Shown here piece after piece: positions 1 to 8,322 of a stretch of DNA of 64,000 nt. The stretch is from DAOTXL01 sp034435455 (lineage in GTDB: Bacteria > Chloroflexota > Anaerolineae > JAAYZQ01). Each line of letters opens with the position of its first letter. The first letter of the stretch is position 1. The notes below the pieces were generated by a model that was not told where the DNA came from, searched no databases, and saw nothing but the letters and a program-made list of their open reading frames with translations. The stretch lies in the NCBI GenBank assembly GCA_034435455.1, contig DAOTXL010000070.1:1-64000 (forward strand), read 5' to 3'. The position numbers were made by a program, and so were the translations under genes.

Positions 1-16
1 TAAAATTTTTGTGGCC

Positions 17-66
17 CACTTTTCCGCGGGCGGGGGGTTTGGTACCCCGGGCCCCCTGGAAAAGTG
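17..66. repeat. Inverted repeat with 9-bp arms
   Basis: CACTTTTCC at 17-25 is matched by GGAAAAGTG at 58-66. The 32 nt between them are very G/C-rich and contain short complementary G and C runs, so a stable hairpin is likely. It lies just upstream of the promoter at 95-123 and could be the terminator or 3' hairpin of a gene outside the window. No T-run follows it. Confidence 0.5.
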
Positions 67-94
67 ACGGACCCCCTTCATCCAGAAGTACTAC

Positions 95-123
95 TTGACA
101 GGGCGGAACAGGTGTGGTATAAT
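95..123 (+). promoter_or_regulatory. Sigma-70-type promoter
   Basis: TTGACA at 95-100 and TATAAT at 118-123 are both perfect consensus boxes with a 17-bp spacer. Transcription would begin near 130, giving a leader of about 240 nt before the start codon at 372. Confidence 0.85.
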
Positions 124-287
124 GAAAATGTCCCTGTATACCCGATCATCCCTGTTCATCTCAGGCTACCGGGTAGAGTTTGAGCAGGCAAGACACGTTC
201 ATCAGGCCTGGAAGGTTTGAAGGGGCGCGGTGGGGCCGTCCCTGATCTCCCCACCGGTTCCCCAACAGGAGGCAACAGGAGGCGCCT

Positions 288-323
288 ATGGAGCATATCC
301 GACCCGGTGATTCCATGCAATAA
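288..323 (+). CDS. Possible 11-residue leader peptide
   Basis: ATG at 288 opens an 11-codon frame (MEHIRPGDSMQ) that ends in TAA at 321. AGGAGG at 277-282 stands 5 nt upstream, an ideal ribosome binding site, and the segment AACAGGAGGC is directly repeated just before it. The frame sits in the leader between the 95-123 promoter and the secreted-protein gene at 372. No amino-acid bias suggests attenuation, so a function is not claimed; it could be a chance frame. Confidence 0.3.
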   Translation: MEHIRPGDSMQ

Positions 324-371
324 CAGGCTGTTTCTGGCGAAAATCAGATTTTGAGAAAAGAGGAGGGGAAC

Positions 372-1973
372 ATGAAGACAAAACAGGGGACGTCAATTCG
401 CGCAATAGTTGCGACGGCGGTGATGCTGGCGCTGCTGCTGGCGGGAGTGGTCTACGCCGACGTGATCAACATTGATTCTTTCGACGACGGCGAGCAAGAT
501 CTGGAGGCTAATTCGGGTAACCAGACGGTCTACGCATACATAGATACCACTGCTGCTATAGGCGGGGAACGGGATGCCTGGTTACAGTACTCATCAGGAA
601 GCGGTTCGGTATACCTGAAGATAGATGTCAGCGGAAGCAACCGTTTCGCGTACACTTCGGGAGACGATGTGAGGGGTACAGCCAGGATCACGTGGGACGG
701 TGATGATAATGATGCTAACTCACCCAATTACAATGGCCTCGGGGATCGGGACCTTACAAGTAACAACACAAATGATGGGTTCCATATTGTGGTTTTGAGT
801 GAAGACGTGAAAGGTCAGTTGGTTATGACCGTGTACAAGTATGGCTCCTCCCCTCCAGGGGCGGATTGGTCGTCCTACTCGCAATATCTGGCTGCCCTCA
901 ACCCAGGAACGCGGGAGGAGCTTTTCATCCCCTTTTCCGCTTTCACGACCGGGGGCGGAACAGGGGCTGACTTTGCCCATGTGGGAGCGATCGTCCTGGA
1001 GCTGAACAATATTAATACCACCTACACCGAGATGAGCCTTGATGTAAGCGTTGACCTGATAGAAGCGAGCGACACTGTCCGTGAGTATGGCGATCTGCCT
1101 GTAGGGGTGTATGAAGAGAGTATTCTCGGCGCATACCACGTGCCCCGGGGCATGCGGCTGGGATACAACTGCGATACCGAAACAAACTACCAATCGAGCA
1201 CCGGGGCCGATGGCGACGACAGCACGACCAGCCCTGCTGTTGACGATGAGGATGGGGTTGTGATCAACCCGGACAATTGGCCGTGGGGCGCTGGAAGTGG
1301 TGGAGGACACCTGGATATCACGGTGAAGGGATGTGGCTCCGGCGATGACAGGTGTTACGTACATGGGTGGATTGACTGGAACGGGAATGGCGACTTTGGC
1401 GATACTGTCAATGGTGCCAGTGAAAAGATAATAGGCTTTGTGAGTAGCGCGGATGGCACTCTCGTAGATCGGACATTTACTACTCCTGATCCCTTCCCCA
1501 ACGGCTACTACTACGCTCGCTTCCGCATCTGTCGCCACGGGGGAAACAATGGGGCAGCCTGCGATAGCCCCACGACAGCAGACAACAATGTCACCAACGG
1601 CGAGGTCGAGGACTATCGCTGGGCGCTGGGGCCCACGGCGGTGATCATCAACTCCTTCACCGCCCGGCCAGAGTCGGGGGGCATCCGCCTCACCTGGCAG
1701 ACGGCCGACGAAACCGACCTGGTCAGCTTTGACCTGCTGCGCAGCCTGGCCGAAGGCGGGCCTTTCCTGCCGCTCAACGAGGAGGCGATCCAGGCCCAAC
1801 ATCCCGGCTGGCCGGAGGGCGCCACCTACTCCTGGCTCGATGGGGAGGTGTTGGGCGGCCTCACCTATTACTACCGCCTGGACATCCGCGACAAAGATGG
1901 GCAGACCACGCCGCTCGGTCCGGTGTCGGCCACGGCCTGGTACCGCCTCTACCTGCCGCTGGTGCTCAGGTAA
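372..1973 (+). CDS. Secreted GEVED-domain protein with YLP-type C-terminal tail
   Basis: A 533-residue exported protein. The ATG at 372 is preceded by AGGAGGGG; an in-frame TTG at 351 has no such site. Residues 1-29 form a signal peptide (basic start, hydrophobic core, VYA before D30). Residues about 273-416 are an Asp/Gly-rich domain ending in the GEVEDYR signature (410-416), typical of GEVED domains in secreted, possibly Ca-binding proteins. A fibronectin-III-like segment follows from about 423. The protein ends in LYLPLVLR, a tail shared with three other large secreted proteins in this window. The middle region (30-270) is not recognised. A surface or extracellular role is inferred; no catalytic motif is seen. 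Confidence 0.8.
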   Translation: MKTKQGTSIRAIVATAVMLALLLAGVVYADVINIDSFDDGEQDLEANSGNQTVYAYIDTTAAIGGERDAWLQYSSGSGSVYLKIDVSGSNRFAYTSGDDVRGTARITWDGDDNDANSPNYNGLGDRDLTSNNTNDGFHIVVLSEDVKGQLVMTVYKYGSSPPGADWSSYSQYLAALNPGTREELFIPFSAFTTGGGTGADFAHVGAIVLELNNINTTYTEMSLDVSVDLIEASDTVREYGDLPVGVYEESILGAYHVPRGMRLGYNCDTETNYQSSTGADGDDSTTSPAVDDEDGVVINPDNWPWGAGSGGGHLDITVKGCGSGDDRCYVHGWIDWNGNGDFGDTVNGASEKIIGFVSSADGTLVDRTFTTPDPFPNGYYYARFRICRHGGNNGAACDSPTTADNNVTNGEVEDYRWALGPTAVIINSFTARPESGGIRLTWQTADETDLVSFDLLRSLAEGGPFLPLNEEAIQAQHPGWPEGATYSWLDGEVLGGLTYYYRLDIRDKDGQTTPLGPVSATAWYRLYLPLVLR

Positions 1974-1977
1974 CCTT

Positions 1978-1996
1978 CCAGGTGCGTTGCACCTGG
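1978..1996 (+). terminator. Hairpin after the GEVED gene
   Basis: CCAGGTGC and GCACCTGG (8-bp stem, 3-nt loop) begin 5 nt after the stop codon. No T-run follows, so it is a possible 3'-end hairpin and not a classical intrinsic terminator. Confidence 0.4.
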
Positions 1997-2160
1997 TGTC
2001 GCGCGGAAGAGCTGACAGGGTTCCCTGGTCCGGCCGGGATGGGCAAAGCCCGGTCAGGCCTGGAAACATCGGTCGCATCGCCGCCGCCATGATTGTAGAA
2101 CAGGTTGACCCCTGATGGAACACGGATGGCACGGATGCCCCAAACTCATCAAAAATTTTA

Positions 2161-2218
2161 ACCACCAAGACTCAAAGATTTAGGGAAATTTCTTGGTGTC
2201 TTTGGGCCTTTGTGGTGG
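2161..2218. repeat. Imperfect inverted repeat of the ACCACxAAG family
   Basis: The left arm begins ACCACCAAGACTCAAAGA; the right arm read in reverse gives CCACCACAAAGGCCCAAAG. The same type of sequence recurs at 34342-34438, so this is probably a dispersed, non-coding repeat. The rest of the 1974-2243 gap shows nothing further that can be named. Confidence 0.5.
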
Positions 2219-2243
2219 AATTCCTTATTGTGAATAAACTCTA

Positions 2244-2552
2244 ATGAACATCGAGGATATCAAAGCACGCATACGGAACAACCAATATGTGTACACCACC
2301 CATGCAGAGATTGAGCGCAGGGCCGATGAGCTGACTTTTGCCCAGGTTGAAGAGGCTTTGCTGAGCAGTGAGATACTCGAACAATATCCCGATACCGGGC
2401 GGGGGGAGAGTTGTTTGCTGCTTGGCTTTGCGGGGGATATACCTATCCATATTGTTTGTGGCTGGCGTGGGGAAAAGATTGCCTTGATCACTGTCTATAT
2501 CCCGCGCCCGCCAAAGTTTATTGACCCCTGGACCCGAGGAGGAATGCCATGA
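2244..2552 (+). CDS. DUF4258 domain protein (toxin-like partner)
   Basis: A 102-residue protein with the DUF4258 pattern: an N-terminal THAEIERRADE helix, a VEEALLSSEILEQYPD segment, then a beta-rich half with HIVCGW. This family is usually encoded beside a YgiT-type zinc-finger protein, and the pair is regarded as toxin-antitoxin-like. Its stop overlaps the next start by 4 bp (ATGA at 2549-2552), so the two are translationally coupled. No good ribosome binding site precedes the ATG. The toxic activity is inferred from gene context only. Confidence 0.75.
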   Translation: MNIEDIKARIRNNQYVYTTHAEIERRADELTFAQVEEALLSSEILEQYPDTGRGESCLLLGFAGDIPIHIVCGWRGEKIALITVYIPRPPKFIDPWTRGGMP

Positions 2553-2797
2553 GGGAGGTACGCTGTAATTTTTGCGGTAGTGATCGTTACGAGGAGCGGC
2601 GGATCGAGTACCTTTACAGTCACAAGGGAAAGTATTTGCTTGTACCCAATACCCCCGTTGAAGTCTGTCTGAATTGTGGAATGGTCTACTATGATGCGGC
2701 TGTCCTCAAGCGCATCGAGCAGCGATTCTTCGCGATTGACCAGCACGAACAGGAGCCAGACCGCTACATCCGGGTACCGGAAGCGGTCTATGCCTGA
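2549..2797 (+). CDS. YgiT-type (MqsA-like) zinc-finger protein
   Basis: An 82-residue protein with two CxxC pairs (CNFC near residue 6 and CLNC near residue 47) that form the YgiT/MqsA-type zinc ribbon, with a VPNTPVEVC strand typical of the family. GAGGAGG lies about 6 nt upstream, inside the DUF4258 gene. No C-terminal helix-turn-helix is present, unlike full-length MqsA, so it may neutralise its partner by binding without being a strong DNA-binding repressor. Partner of the DUF4258 protein encoded immediately upstream. Confidence 0.75.
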   Translation: MREVRCNFCGSDRYEERRIEYLYSHKGKYLLVPNTPVEVCLNCGMVYYDAAVLKRIEQRFFAIDQHEQEPDRYIRVPEAVYA

Positions 2798-2870
2798 TCA
2801 ATCGAGCTTCGCTCCCGTGGTGCCTTTACGCCATGTGCAACTTGATTTATGATGGGGTATGCTCTGACCC

Positions 2871-3157
2871 CTCCTCATCCCCCTGGCCCCCTTCCCTTTC
2901 CGAATTCGGAATTCCGAATTCGGAATTCGGAGGGGAGGAGAAGGGGGAGAAGGGACTCCTCATCCCCCTGGCCCCCTTCTCGGACCTCACCCCATCCCCC
3001 AACCCCCTTCCCCTCTCCGCGGCGGAGAGGGGAAGGGGGCCAGGGGGTAGGGGTGAGGTCCGCCTATTGCCACCCTCCCGCAGGTTTTAGAACCTGCGGG
3101 AGGATTTATCCCCCTACCCCTGGCCCCGGAAGGGGGTTGGGGGATGGGGTGAGGTCC
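2871..3157. repeat. Nested palindrome/direct repeat block
   Basis: This intergenic block is almost wholly repeats. A 24-bp direct repeat lies at 2871-2894 and 2956-2979. Four overlapping GAATTC palindromes fill 2900-2930. A perfect 30-bp inverted repeat pairs 2982-3011 with 3128-3157. Inside it are a 14-bp palindrome (3007-3020 with 3022-3035) and a 13-bp hairpin with a TTAG loop (3074-3086 with 3091-3103). The frames open across the block are low-complexity (Pro/Arg-rich) and not credible genes. It resembles the intergenic palindromic repeats of other environmental genomes. Confidence 0.75.
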
Positions 3158-3191
3158 GTCCTTATGACGCGGTGTTGACGAGGTTCATAAG

Positions 3192-6100
3192 ATGAAAATA
3201 GAGGGCCGTGTGGTGCGCTGGTGGCTGTGCCTGCTGGTCGTCAGCAGCGTGCTGGCTCCGGGCGTGAGAGCTCAGGGGGCCGCTGCGCCGGCCGGCGGCG
3301 GGGGAACAGAGATCCAGGTCGTCGCCTCGGACCGGCGGGGGGTGGTCCTGGAGGTCCACCTGGCCGATCCCCTGCTGAGCCGGCAGGTCATGGCCGGCCG
3401 GCCCTGGGACCTGCTCTCCCTTCCCGGCTGGGGGCTGACCGCCGAACCGGGCCGGCCCCAACTGCCGGTGCGGCGTTTCCTGGTCGGCATCCCCCTCGAC
3501 GCAACGGTCCGGCTGGAGGTGGCCGAACAGGAAGTCCATCAGGCCGGCCCGCTGGACATCCCCCCCGCCCCGCAGATCACCTTCCGCCTGCCCCCCCTCG
3601 ACCGGCCGGAGGGGTGGCCGACCCCGCCGGAGTTTGAGGAGGAGTTTGCGCCGGCGGCGGAGGTGTACGGCGCCGACGCCTTCTACCCGCCTGCCGTCGC
3701 CGACCTGGTCGAAGTGGGGTTCATCCGCAGCCAGCGGGTGGCGGCCATCGCCCTGACCCCCGTCCAGTACAACCCGGTGACGCGGCAGGCCCGCGTCCAC
3801 TCGCACCTGACGGTCAGGCTGGCCTTTGCCTATCCGGGGGGGGACCTCCCTCCGGCTCCCTCCTCGACGCAGGAAAGGGAGTCGCCGGCCTTTGAGCGCA
3901 TCCTGCAGGGCCAACTGCTGAACTACGAATCGGCCCGCGCCTGGCGGGGCCGGCCGGCCCCCGCCCCCCTTTCTCCAGACTGGCCGCTGCCCGGCGCTGC
4001 CTGCAAGCTCTATGTCGCTCAGGATGGCCTCTACCGCCTGACCTACGATCAACTGGTGGCGGCCGGGGTGCCGGTGGACGCCCTCGACCCGCGCACCTTC
4101 CAACTGTTCACCGCCGGCACCGAGGTCGCCATCCGGGTCATCGGCGAGGAGGATGGCCAGTTCGATCCGACCGACCTGGTGCTGTTCTACGGCCAGGGCA
4201 TCCGCCACAAATACGCCGACCGGAATGTCTACTGGCTGACCTGGGGGCAGACCCTGGGGCGGCGGATGCCGACGCGCAACGGCCAGCCCGGTGGCCCCCT
4301 GCCCCAGCCCACCTCCTTTACGGCGCAGGCCCGCCTGGAGCAGGACCTGATCTATTACACCCATTATCCCGGCGACGACTGGACCGACCGCTGGGCCTGG
4401 CAGTTTATCATCGCCCCGGGCAACGCCACAGCCACGGTGGACCTGACCGGCCTGTCCACCGAACCGATGACCGCCTCGCTGGGGGTGGCGCTCCTGGCCT
4501 ACAATGCCGACAGCGGGGTGAACCCCGATCACCATGCCCGCTTTTACGTGAACGACCAGTATGTCGGTGAGCACTGGTGGGATGGGACCGACAGCGTGCA
4601 GTGGGTCACCCTGACCTTCCCTGGCTCCTACCTGCTGAACGGCAGCAACGCCCTGCGGGTGAACCTGCCGGGCGACACAGGGGCGGCGGTGGAATATACC
4701 CTGGTGGACCGCTACGAGCTGAGCTACGGCCACACCTTCCAGGCCGAGGCCAACCGGTTGTCCTTCACCCAGGAGGTGACCGGGGCGTGGGAATACCGGG
4801 TGGCGGGCTTTACCGCGCCGGATGTGGAGGTGTATGACATCTCTTCGCCGCTGACGGTGAGCCAGATCGTCAACCTGGCCGTGGAGCCGGTCAGCACCAC
4901 CTACACCGTCCGTTTCACCGACACCGTGGCCGGCTCCACCTCCTACCTGGCCCTGACCCCGGACCGCCGCCTGACGCCGCCGCAGATCGTGGCCGATTCT
5001 CCGTCCAACCTCCACGATCCGGCCAACGGCGCCGACCTGCTCATCCTCTCGCCGGCCGATTTTATCACCGCAGCCAACACGCTGGCCGACTATCGGGCCG
5101 GACAGGGGTTGCGCAGCCGGGTGGTGCTGCTCCAGGATGTGTATGACGAGTTCGGCTATGGGCTGCCGACGCCCGAAGCCATCCGCGATTTCCTGCGCTA
5201 CACCCTGGAGCAGTGGACGCCGCCGGCCCCGACCTACGTGCTGCTCCTGGGTGACGGGACCTATGATCCCAAGAACCATGTCAACCAGGGGGTGATCAAC
5301 TATCTCTCCCCTTATCTGGCCTTTGTGGACCCGTGGATGGGGGAGACGGCAGCCGATAACCGCTACGTGTGCCTCGGCGGCGGCGACACCTGGCCCGACA
5401 TGCTCCTGGGGCGGCTACCGGCCAACAGCCTGGCCCAGGCGGCCGGCATGGTGGATAAGGTGATCGCCTATGAAGGGGGGATGCACGGCGCACCCTGGAA
5501 CAGCCACCTGCTCTTCTATACCGACAATCCGGACGAGGCCGGCGACTTTTACGCCCTGTCGGACGATGTGGCCGACCATTACGTGCCCCCTCCCTACACG
5601 GTCACCAAACTCTACCTGGGCCAGCACTGTTTCTCCGGCAACGACTGCCGGCAGCAGTTGGTGAACACCCTGAACCAGACCGGCGCGCTGTTGGTCAACT
5701 ATATCGGCCACGGCTCGATTGTCCAGTGGGCGGCCGAGAACCTGTTCCACGTGTCCACCGTGGAGCAGTTGACCAACGCCGACCGTCTGCCGGTCATGCT
5801 GCCCATGACCTGCCTGGAGGGGTTCTTTATCAGTCCCTATCCCTCCGCCCCGTGCATCGGCGAGTCGCTGGTCCGCGCCACGGACAAGGGGGCTGTGGCC
5901 AGTTGGTCGCCCAGCGGCCTGGGCGTGGTCAGCGGGCATGACTATCTGAACAAAGGCTTTTTCGATGCCCTCTTTTTTGAGGGGGTCCGCGACCTGGGTT
6001 CGGCGACCCTGATGGGCAAGCTGTGGCTGTACAACGCCGGCCACAGCCTGGACCTGATAGATACCTACCTCCTCTTTGGCGACCCGGCCCTGCGCGTCAA

Positions 6101-8048
6101 CGCTCTGGACGCCGACCTCCAGGTGCAAAAGAGGGTCGAGCCGGCCGGCCAGGTCGAGCCGGGCGACCTGCTGACCTACACCCTGACCTTCACCAACGCC
6201 GGGCCGGCCACCACCTACGGCGTGCTGCTCACCGATCTGATCCCGGTTCAGTTCCTCAGCCCCACCGTGGTATATGCCAGCCCGACGGTCATTGCCCCAC
6301 GGCCGGGTATCACCTTTGCCTGGACGATTGCCGACCTGCTGGCCGGGGAGGGGGGCCAGGTGCAGGTGCAGGCGGCCGTTGGCCCCCTCACCCAGTCGCA
6401 GACGGTGGTCAACCAGGTCGAGATCGCCGGCCGTGTGCCCGATCCCGACCCGGCGAACAACAGCGCCGGCGTGAGCACGCCGGTCTATGTGCCGCTGGCC
6501 GACCTGCAGATCGGCAAGGCGGTCGAGCCGCCCGGCCAGGTGTGGCCCGGCGATCTGCTGACCTATACCCTGGCTTTCACCAATGCCGGCCCCGATGTGG
6601 CCTGGCAGGTGCTGCTCACCGACCTGGTCCCTGCCGAACTGGTCAGCCCCACCCTCCTCGATTCCAGCCCGCCGGGGCTTGTTCCCCGGCCGGGCATCAC
6701 CTTTGCCTGGACGATCAGCGACCTGCCGCCCGGCGGTGGCGGCCAGATCCGGTTTCAGGCCGTGGTCAGTCCCACCGCTGCACCGGGCTTTGTGGTGGTG
6801 AACGGGGCCGAAATCGGCTCGTCCACGATGGACCCCGACCTGCTGAACAACCACGTGTCGGTGACCACCGGCGTCCAGGTGCCCGACCTGTTTGTGCGCA
6901 AGCTTGGGCCGGACGTTGTGGCTTTCAGCCAGACCATCACCTACACCGTCACCTGGGGCAACAACGGGCTGGCCGTTGCGCCCGGCGCCCGCCTGACCGA
7001 TACCCTGCCGTCGTGGGTCAGCTACGTGGCCGACGACAGCGGCCTGCCTCTTGCCCAGCCCTCGCCCGGCATTCTGGTATGGACCCTGCCGGCCACGGTG
7101 CCGACCGGCACGGCCGAGAGCTTTGTTCTGACCGGCCAGGTGGCGATGGACCCGCACATGTTCGGGCCGCTGGTCAACCGGCTGCGCATCAAGGCCGAAG
7201 CGCCCGACGGCAACCCGTCCGACAACCTGGCGGTGTGGTCCACCGACCTGCTGCTGCCCGATCCGGGCCTAGCCGTCGCCGGCCCTGCCGAGGCGACAGC
7301 CCTGAGCGAGATCGAATACACCCTCACCTTCTCCAACGCCGGCCAGGTCACGGCGCAGGGGGTGGTCATCACCGACCGGCTCCCGGCCGGGGTGTCCTAC
7401 CTGACCGATGACAGCGGCCTGCCGCACAGCGAGCCGCTGCCGGGCACCATCGTCTGGCAGGTGGGGGGGCTGCCGCCAGGGGAGAGCCGCTCCTTCACCA
7501 TCGCGGCTGCGGTGGGGGATTATGCGCAGGTGGGGAGTGAGCTGCACACCCTGGTCACCCTCGGCGCCGCCTCACCCGACAGGGACCCGGCCAATAACGA
7601 GGGCGAATGGACGACGGCCCTCCTGCTGCCCGACCTGGCCATCGGCCTGGATGGGCCGACCGGGGCGGTGGAAGGGTCGTTGCTGACCTATACCCTGGCC
7701 TGCTCCAACGCCGGGGGGGGGCCGGCGGTTGGGGTGGTGATCACCGGGTTGCTGCCGGTGGGGGCCGGCTATGTGGCCGACGACAGTGGCCTGCCCCGCA
7801 CACGCCTGTCGCCGCGCCTCTACGTCTGGCAGGTGGACCAACTGTCAGGCGGGGCGGGCCTCACCTTTCATCTGGTGGTGCAGTTGGGCAGCCTGGACCA
7901 GACCGGCCCGCTGGCGGTCAATGAGGTGCGCATCGGTGCCCTCTCGCCCGACCCCCTTCCGGCCAACAATGAGAGCCGGTGGTCCACCACTGTGCTGGGG
8001 GGTGGGGTCTCTGTCTATCTGCCGGTAGTGTTGAAAGCCGCCCCTTGA
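3192..8048 (+). CDS. Secreted C25-family (gingipain-like) cysteine peptidase with DUF11 repeats
   Basis: A 1618-residue secreted protein. The ATG at 3192 follows GAGG; residues 1-28 are a signal peptide. Residues to about 600 hold a prodomain and beta-rich region. The C25 peptidase domain spans about 613-970 and shows the catalytic His in a GHGS motif (H840) and the catalytic Cys in PMTCLEG (C874), so the dyad is intact. Five DUF11 beta-sandwich repeats follow, starting near 974, 1103, 1231, 1356 and 1480, each with a TYTLxxxNAG core; these usually act as stalks. The C-terminus VYLPVVLKAAP matches the shared YLP tail. It probably cleaves extracellular proteins; specificity cannot be read. No obvious promoter lies in the repeat-filled upstream gap. 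Confidence 0.88.
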   Translation: MKIEGRVVRWWLCLLVVSSVLAPGVRAQGAAAPAGGGGTEIQVVASDRRGVVLEVHLADPLLSRQVMAGRPWDLLSLPGWGLTAEPGRPQLPVRRFLVGIPLDATVRLEVAEQEVHQAGPLDIPPAPQITFRLPPLDRPEGWPTPPEFEEEFAPAAEVYGADAFYPPAVADLVEVGFIRSQRVAAIALTPVQYNPVTRQARVHSHLTVRLAFAYPGGDLPPAPSSTQERESPAFERILQGQLLNYESARAWRGRPAPAPLSPDWPLPGAACKLYVAQDGLYRLTYDQLVAAGVPVDALDPRTFQLFTAGTEVAIRVIGEEDGQFDPTDLVLFYGQGIRHKYADRNVYWLTWGQTLGRRMPTRNGQPGGPLPQPTSFTAQARLEQDLIYYTHYPGDDWTDRWAWQFIIAPGNATATVDLTGLSTEPMTASLGVALLAYNADSGVNPDHHARFYVNDQYVGEHWWDGTDSVQWVTLTFPGSYLLNGSNALRVNLPGDTGAAVEYTLVDRYELSYGHTFQAEANRLSFTQEVTGAWEYRVAGFTAPDVEVYDISSPLTVSQIVNLAVEPVSTTYTVRFTDTVAGSTSYLALTPDRRLTPPQIVADSPSNLHDPANGADLLILSPADFITAANTLADYRAGQGLRSRVVLLQDVYDEFGYGLPTPEAIRDFLRYTLEQWTPPAPTYVLLLGDGTYDPKNHVNQGVINYLSPYLAFVDPWMGETAADNRYVCLGGGDTWPDMLLGRLPANSLAQAAGMVDKVIAYEGGMHGAPWNSHLLFYTDNPDEAGDFYALSDDVADHYVPPPYTVTKLYLGQHCFSGNDCRQQLVNTLNQTGALLVNYIGHGSIVQWAAENLFHVSTVEQLTNADRLPVMLPMTCLEGFFISPYPSAPCIGESLVRATDKGAVASWSPSGLGVVSGHDYLNKGFFDALFFEGVRDLGSATLMGKLWLYNAGHSLDLIDTYLLFGDPALRVNALDADLQVQKRVEPAGQVEPGDLLTYTLTFTNAGPATTYGVLLTDLIPVQFLSPTVVYASPTVIAPRPGITFAWTIADLLAGEGGQVQVQAAVGPLTQSQTVVNQVEIAGRVPDPDPANNSAGVSTPVYVPLADLQIGKAVEPPGQVWPGDLLTYTLAFTNAGPDVAWQVLLTDLVPAELVSPTLLDSSPPGLVPRPGITFAWTISDLPPGGGGQIRFQAVVSPTAAPGFVVVNGAEIGSSTMDPDLLNNHVSVTTGVQVPDLFVRKLGPDVVAFSQTITYTVTWGNNGLAVAPGARLTDTLPSWVSYVADDSGLPLAQPSPGILVWTLPATVPTGTAESFVLTGQVAMDPHMFGPLVNRLRIKAEAPDGNPSDNLAVWSTDLLLPDPGLAVAGPAEATALSEIEYTLTFSNAGQVTAQGVVITDRLPAGVSYLTDDSGLPHSEPLPGTIVWQVGGLPPGESRSFTIAAAVGDYAQVGSELHTLVTLGAASPDRDPANNEGEWTTALLLPDLAIGLDGPTGAVEGSLLTYTLACSNAGGGPAVGVVITGLLPVGAGYVADDSGLPRTRLSPRLYVWQVDQLSGGAGLTFHLVVQLGSLDQTGPLAVNEVRIGALSPDPLPANNESRWSTTVLGGGVSVYLPVVLKAAP

Positions 8049-8109
8049 CCTCCTGGTGCCTGAACCGGGAAGTGCCTGGCGCCTGAACTGCTCTTTCCTC
8101 CTGCCCGGT

Positions 8110-8138
8110 TTGACAGCATGGCCGCCATGTGGTAAAAT
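8110..8138 (+). promoter_or_regulatory. Promoter of the TPP-riboswitch transcript
   Basis: TTGACA at 8110-8115 and TAAAAT at 8133-8138 with a 17-bp spacer. Transcription would start near 8145, just upstream of the riboswitch. Confidence 0.85.
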
Positions 8139-8159
8139 AGTGTTGCATACAAAAAGATA

Positions 8160-8257
8160 TTGCTGGGGGAGCTTGGGAGAGCCAGGCTGAGAGGGCGACC
8201 GATATCCGTCGCCGACCCTTTGAACCTGACCTGGGTAATGCCGGCGTAGGAAAGCAA
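8160..8257 (+). promoter_or_regulatory. TPP (thiamine pyrophosphate) riboswitch
   Basis: The conserved THI-box elements are present in order: CTGAGAGGG at 8187-8195, then ACCCTTTGAACCTGACCTGG (8215-8234) and GTAATGCCGGCGTAGGAA (8235-8252). TTGCT (8160-8164) and AGCAA (8253-8257) close the P1 helix. It precedes thiamine pyrophosphokinase, an expected target, with a terminator between them. Confidence 0.96.
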
Positions 8258-8270
8258 AGGAAGGCAGGGA

Positions 8271-8302
8271 CCGCCAGCCGACAGGCCAGGCGGCCTTTTT
8301 TT
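8271..8302 (+). terminator. Riboswitch expression platform: intrinsic terminator
   Basis: CCGCC (8271-8275) pairs with GGCGG (8289-8293), with an inner GCC/GGC stem (8277-8279 with 8284-8286), followed by seven T residues. It ends about 20 nt before the thiN start. TPP binding would therefore favour premature termination. Confidence 0.85.
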
Positions 8303-8322
8303 ATCCGACATGGAGGGGCTGG

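Noticed and set aside
124..371. Riboswitch in the leader of the GEVED gene
   Set aside because: A short hairpin is present (GGTGGGG and CCCCACC), but none of the conserved cores of known riboswitches (such as c-di-GMP or cobalamin classes) was found.
2833..3178. Pro/Arg-rich frames across the palindrome block
   Set aside because: Low-complexity products of repeats; no ribosome binding sites.
3162..7157. Long minus-strand frames opposite the first C25 peptidase
   Set aside because: They are antisense, Arg/Gly-rich and without a domain or ribosome binding site; the plus-strand C25 protein has intact catalytic residues.
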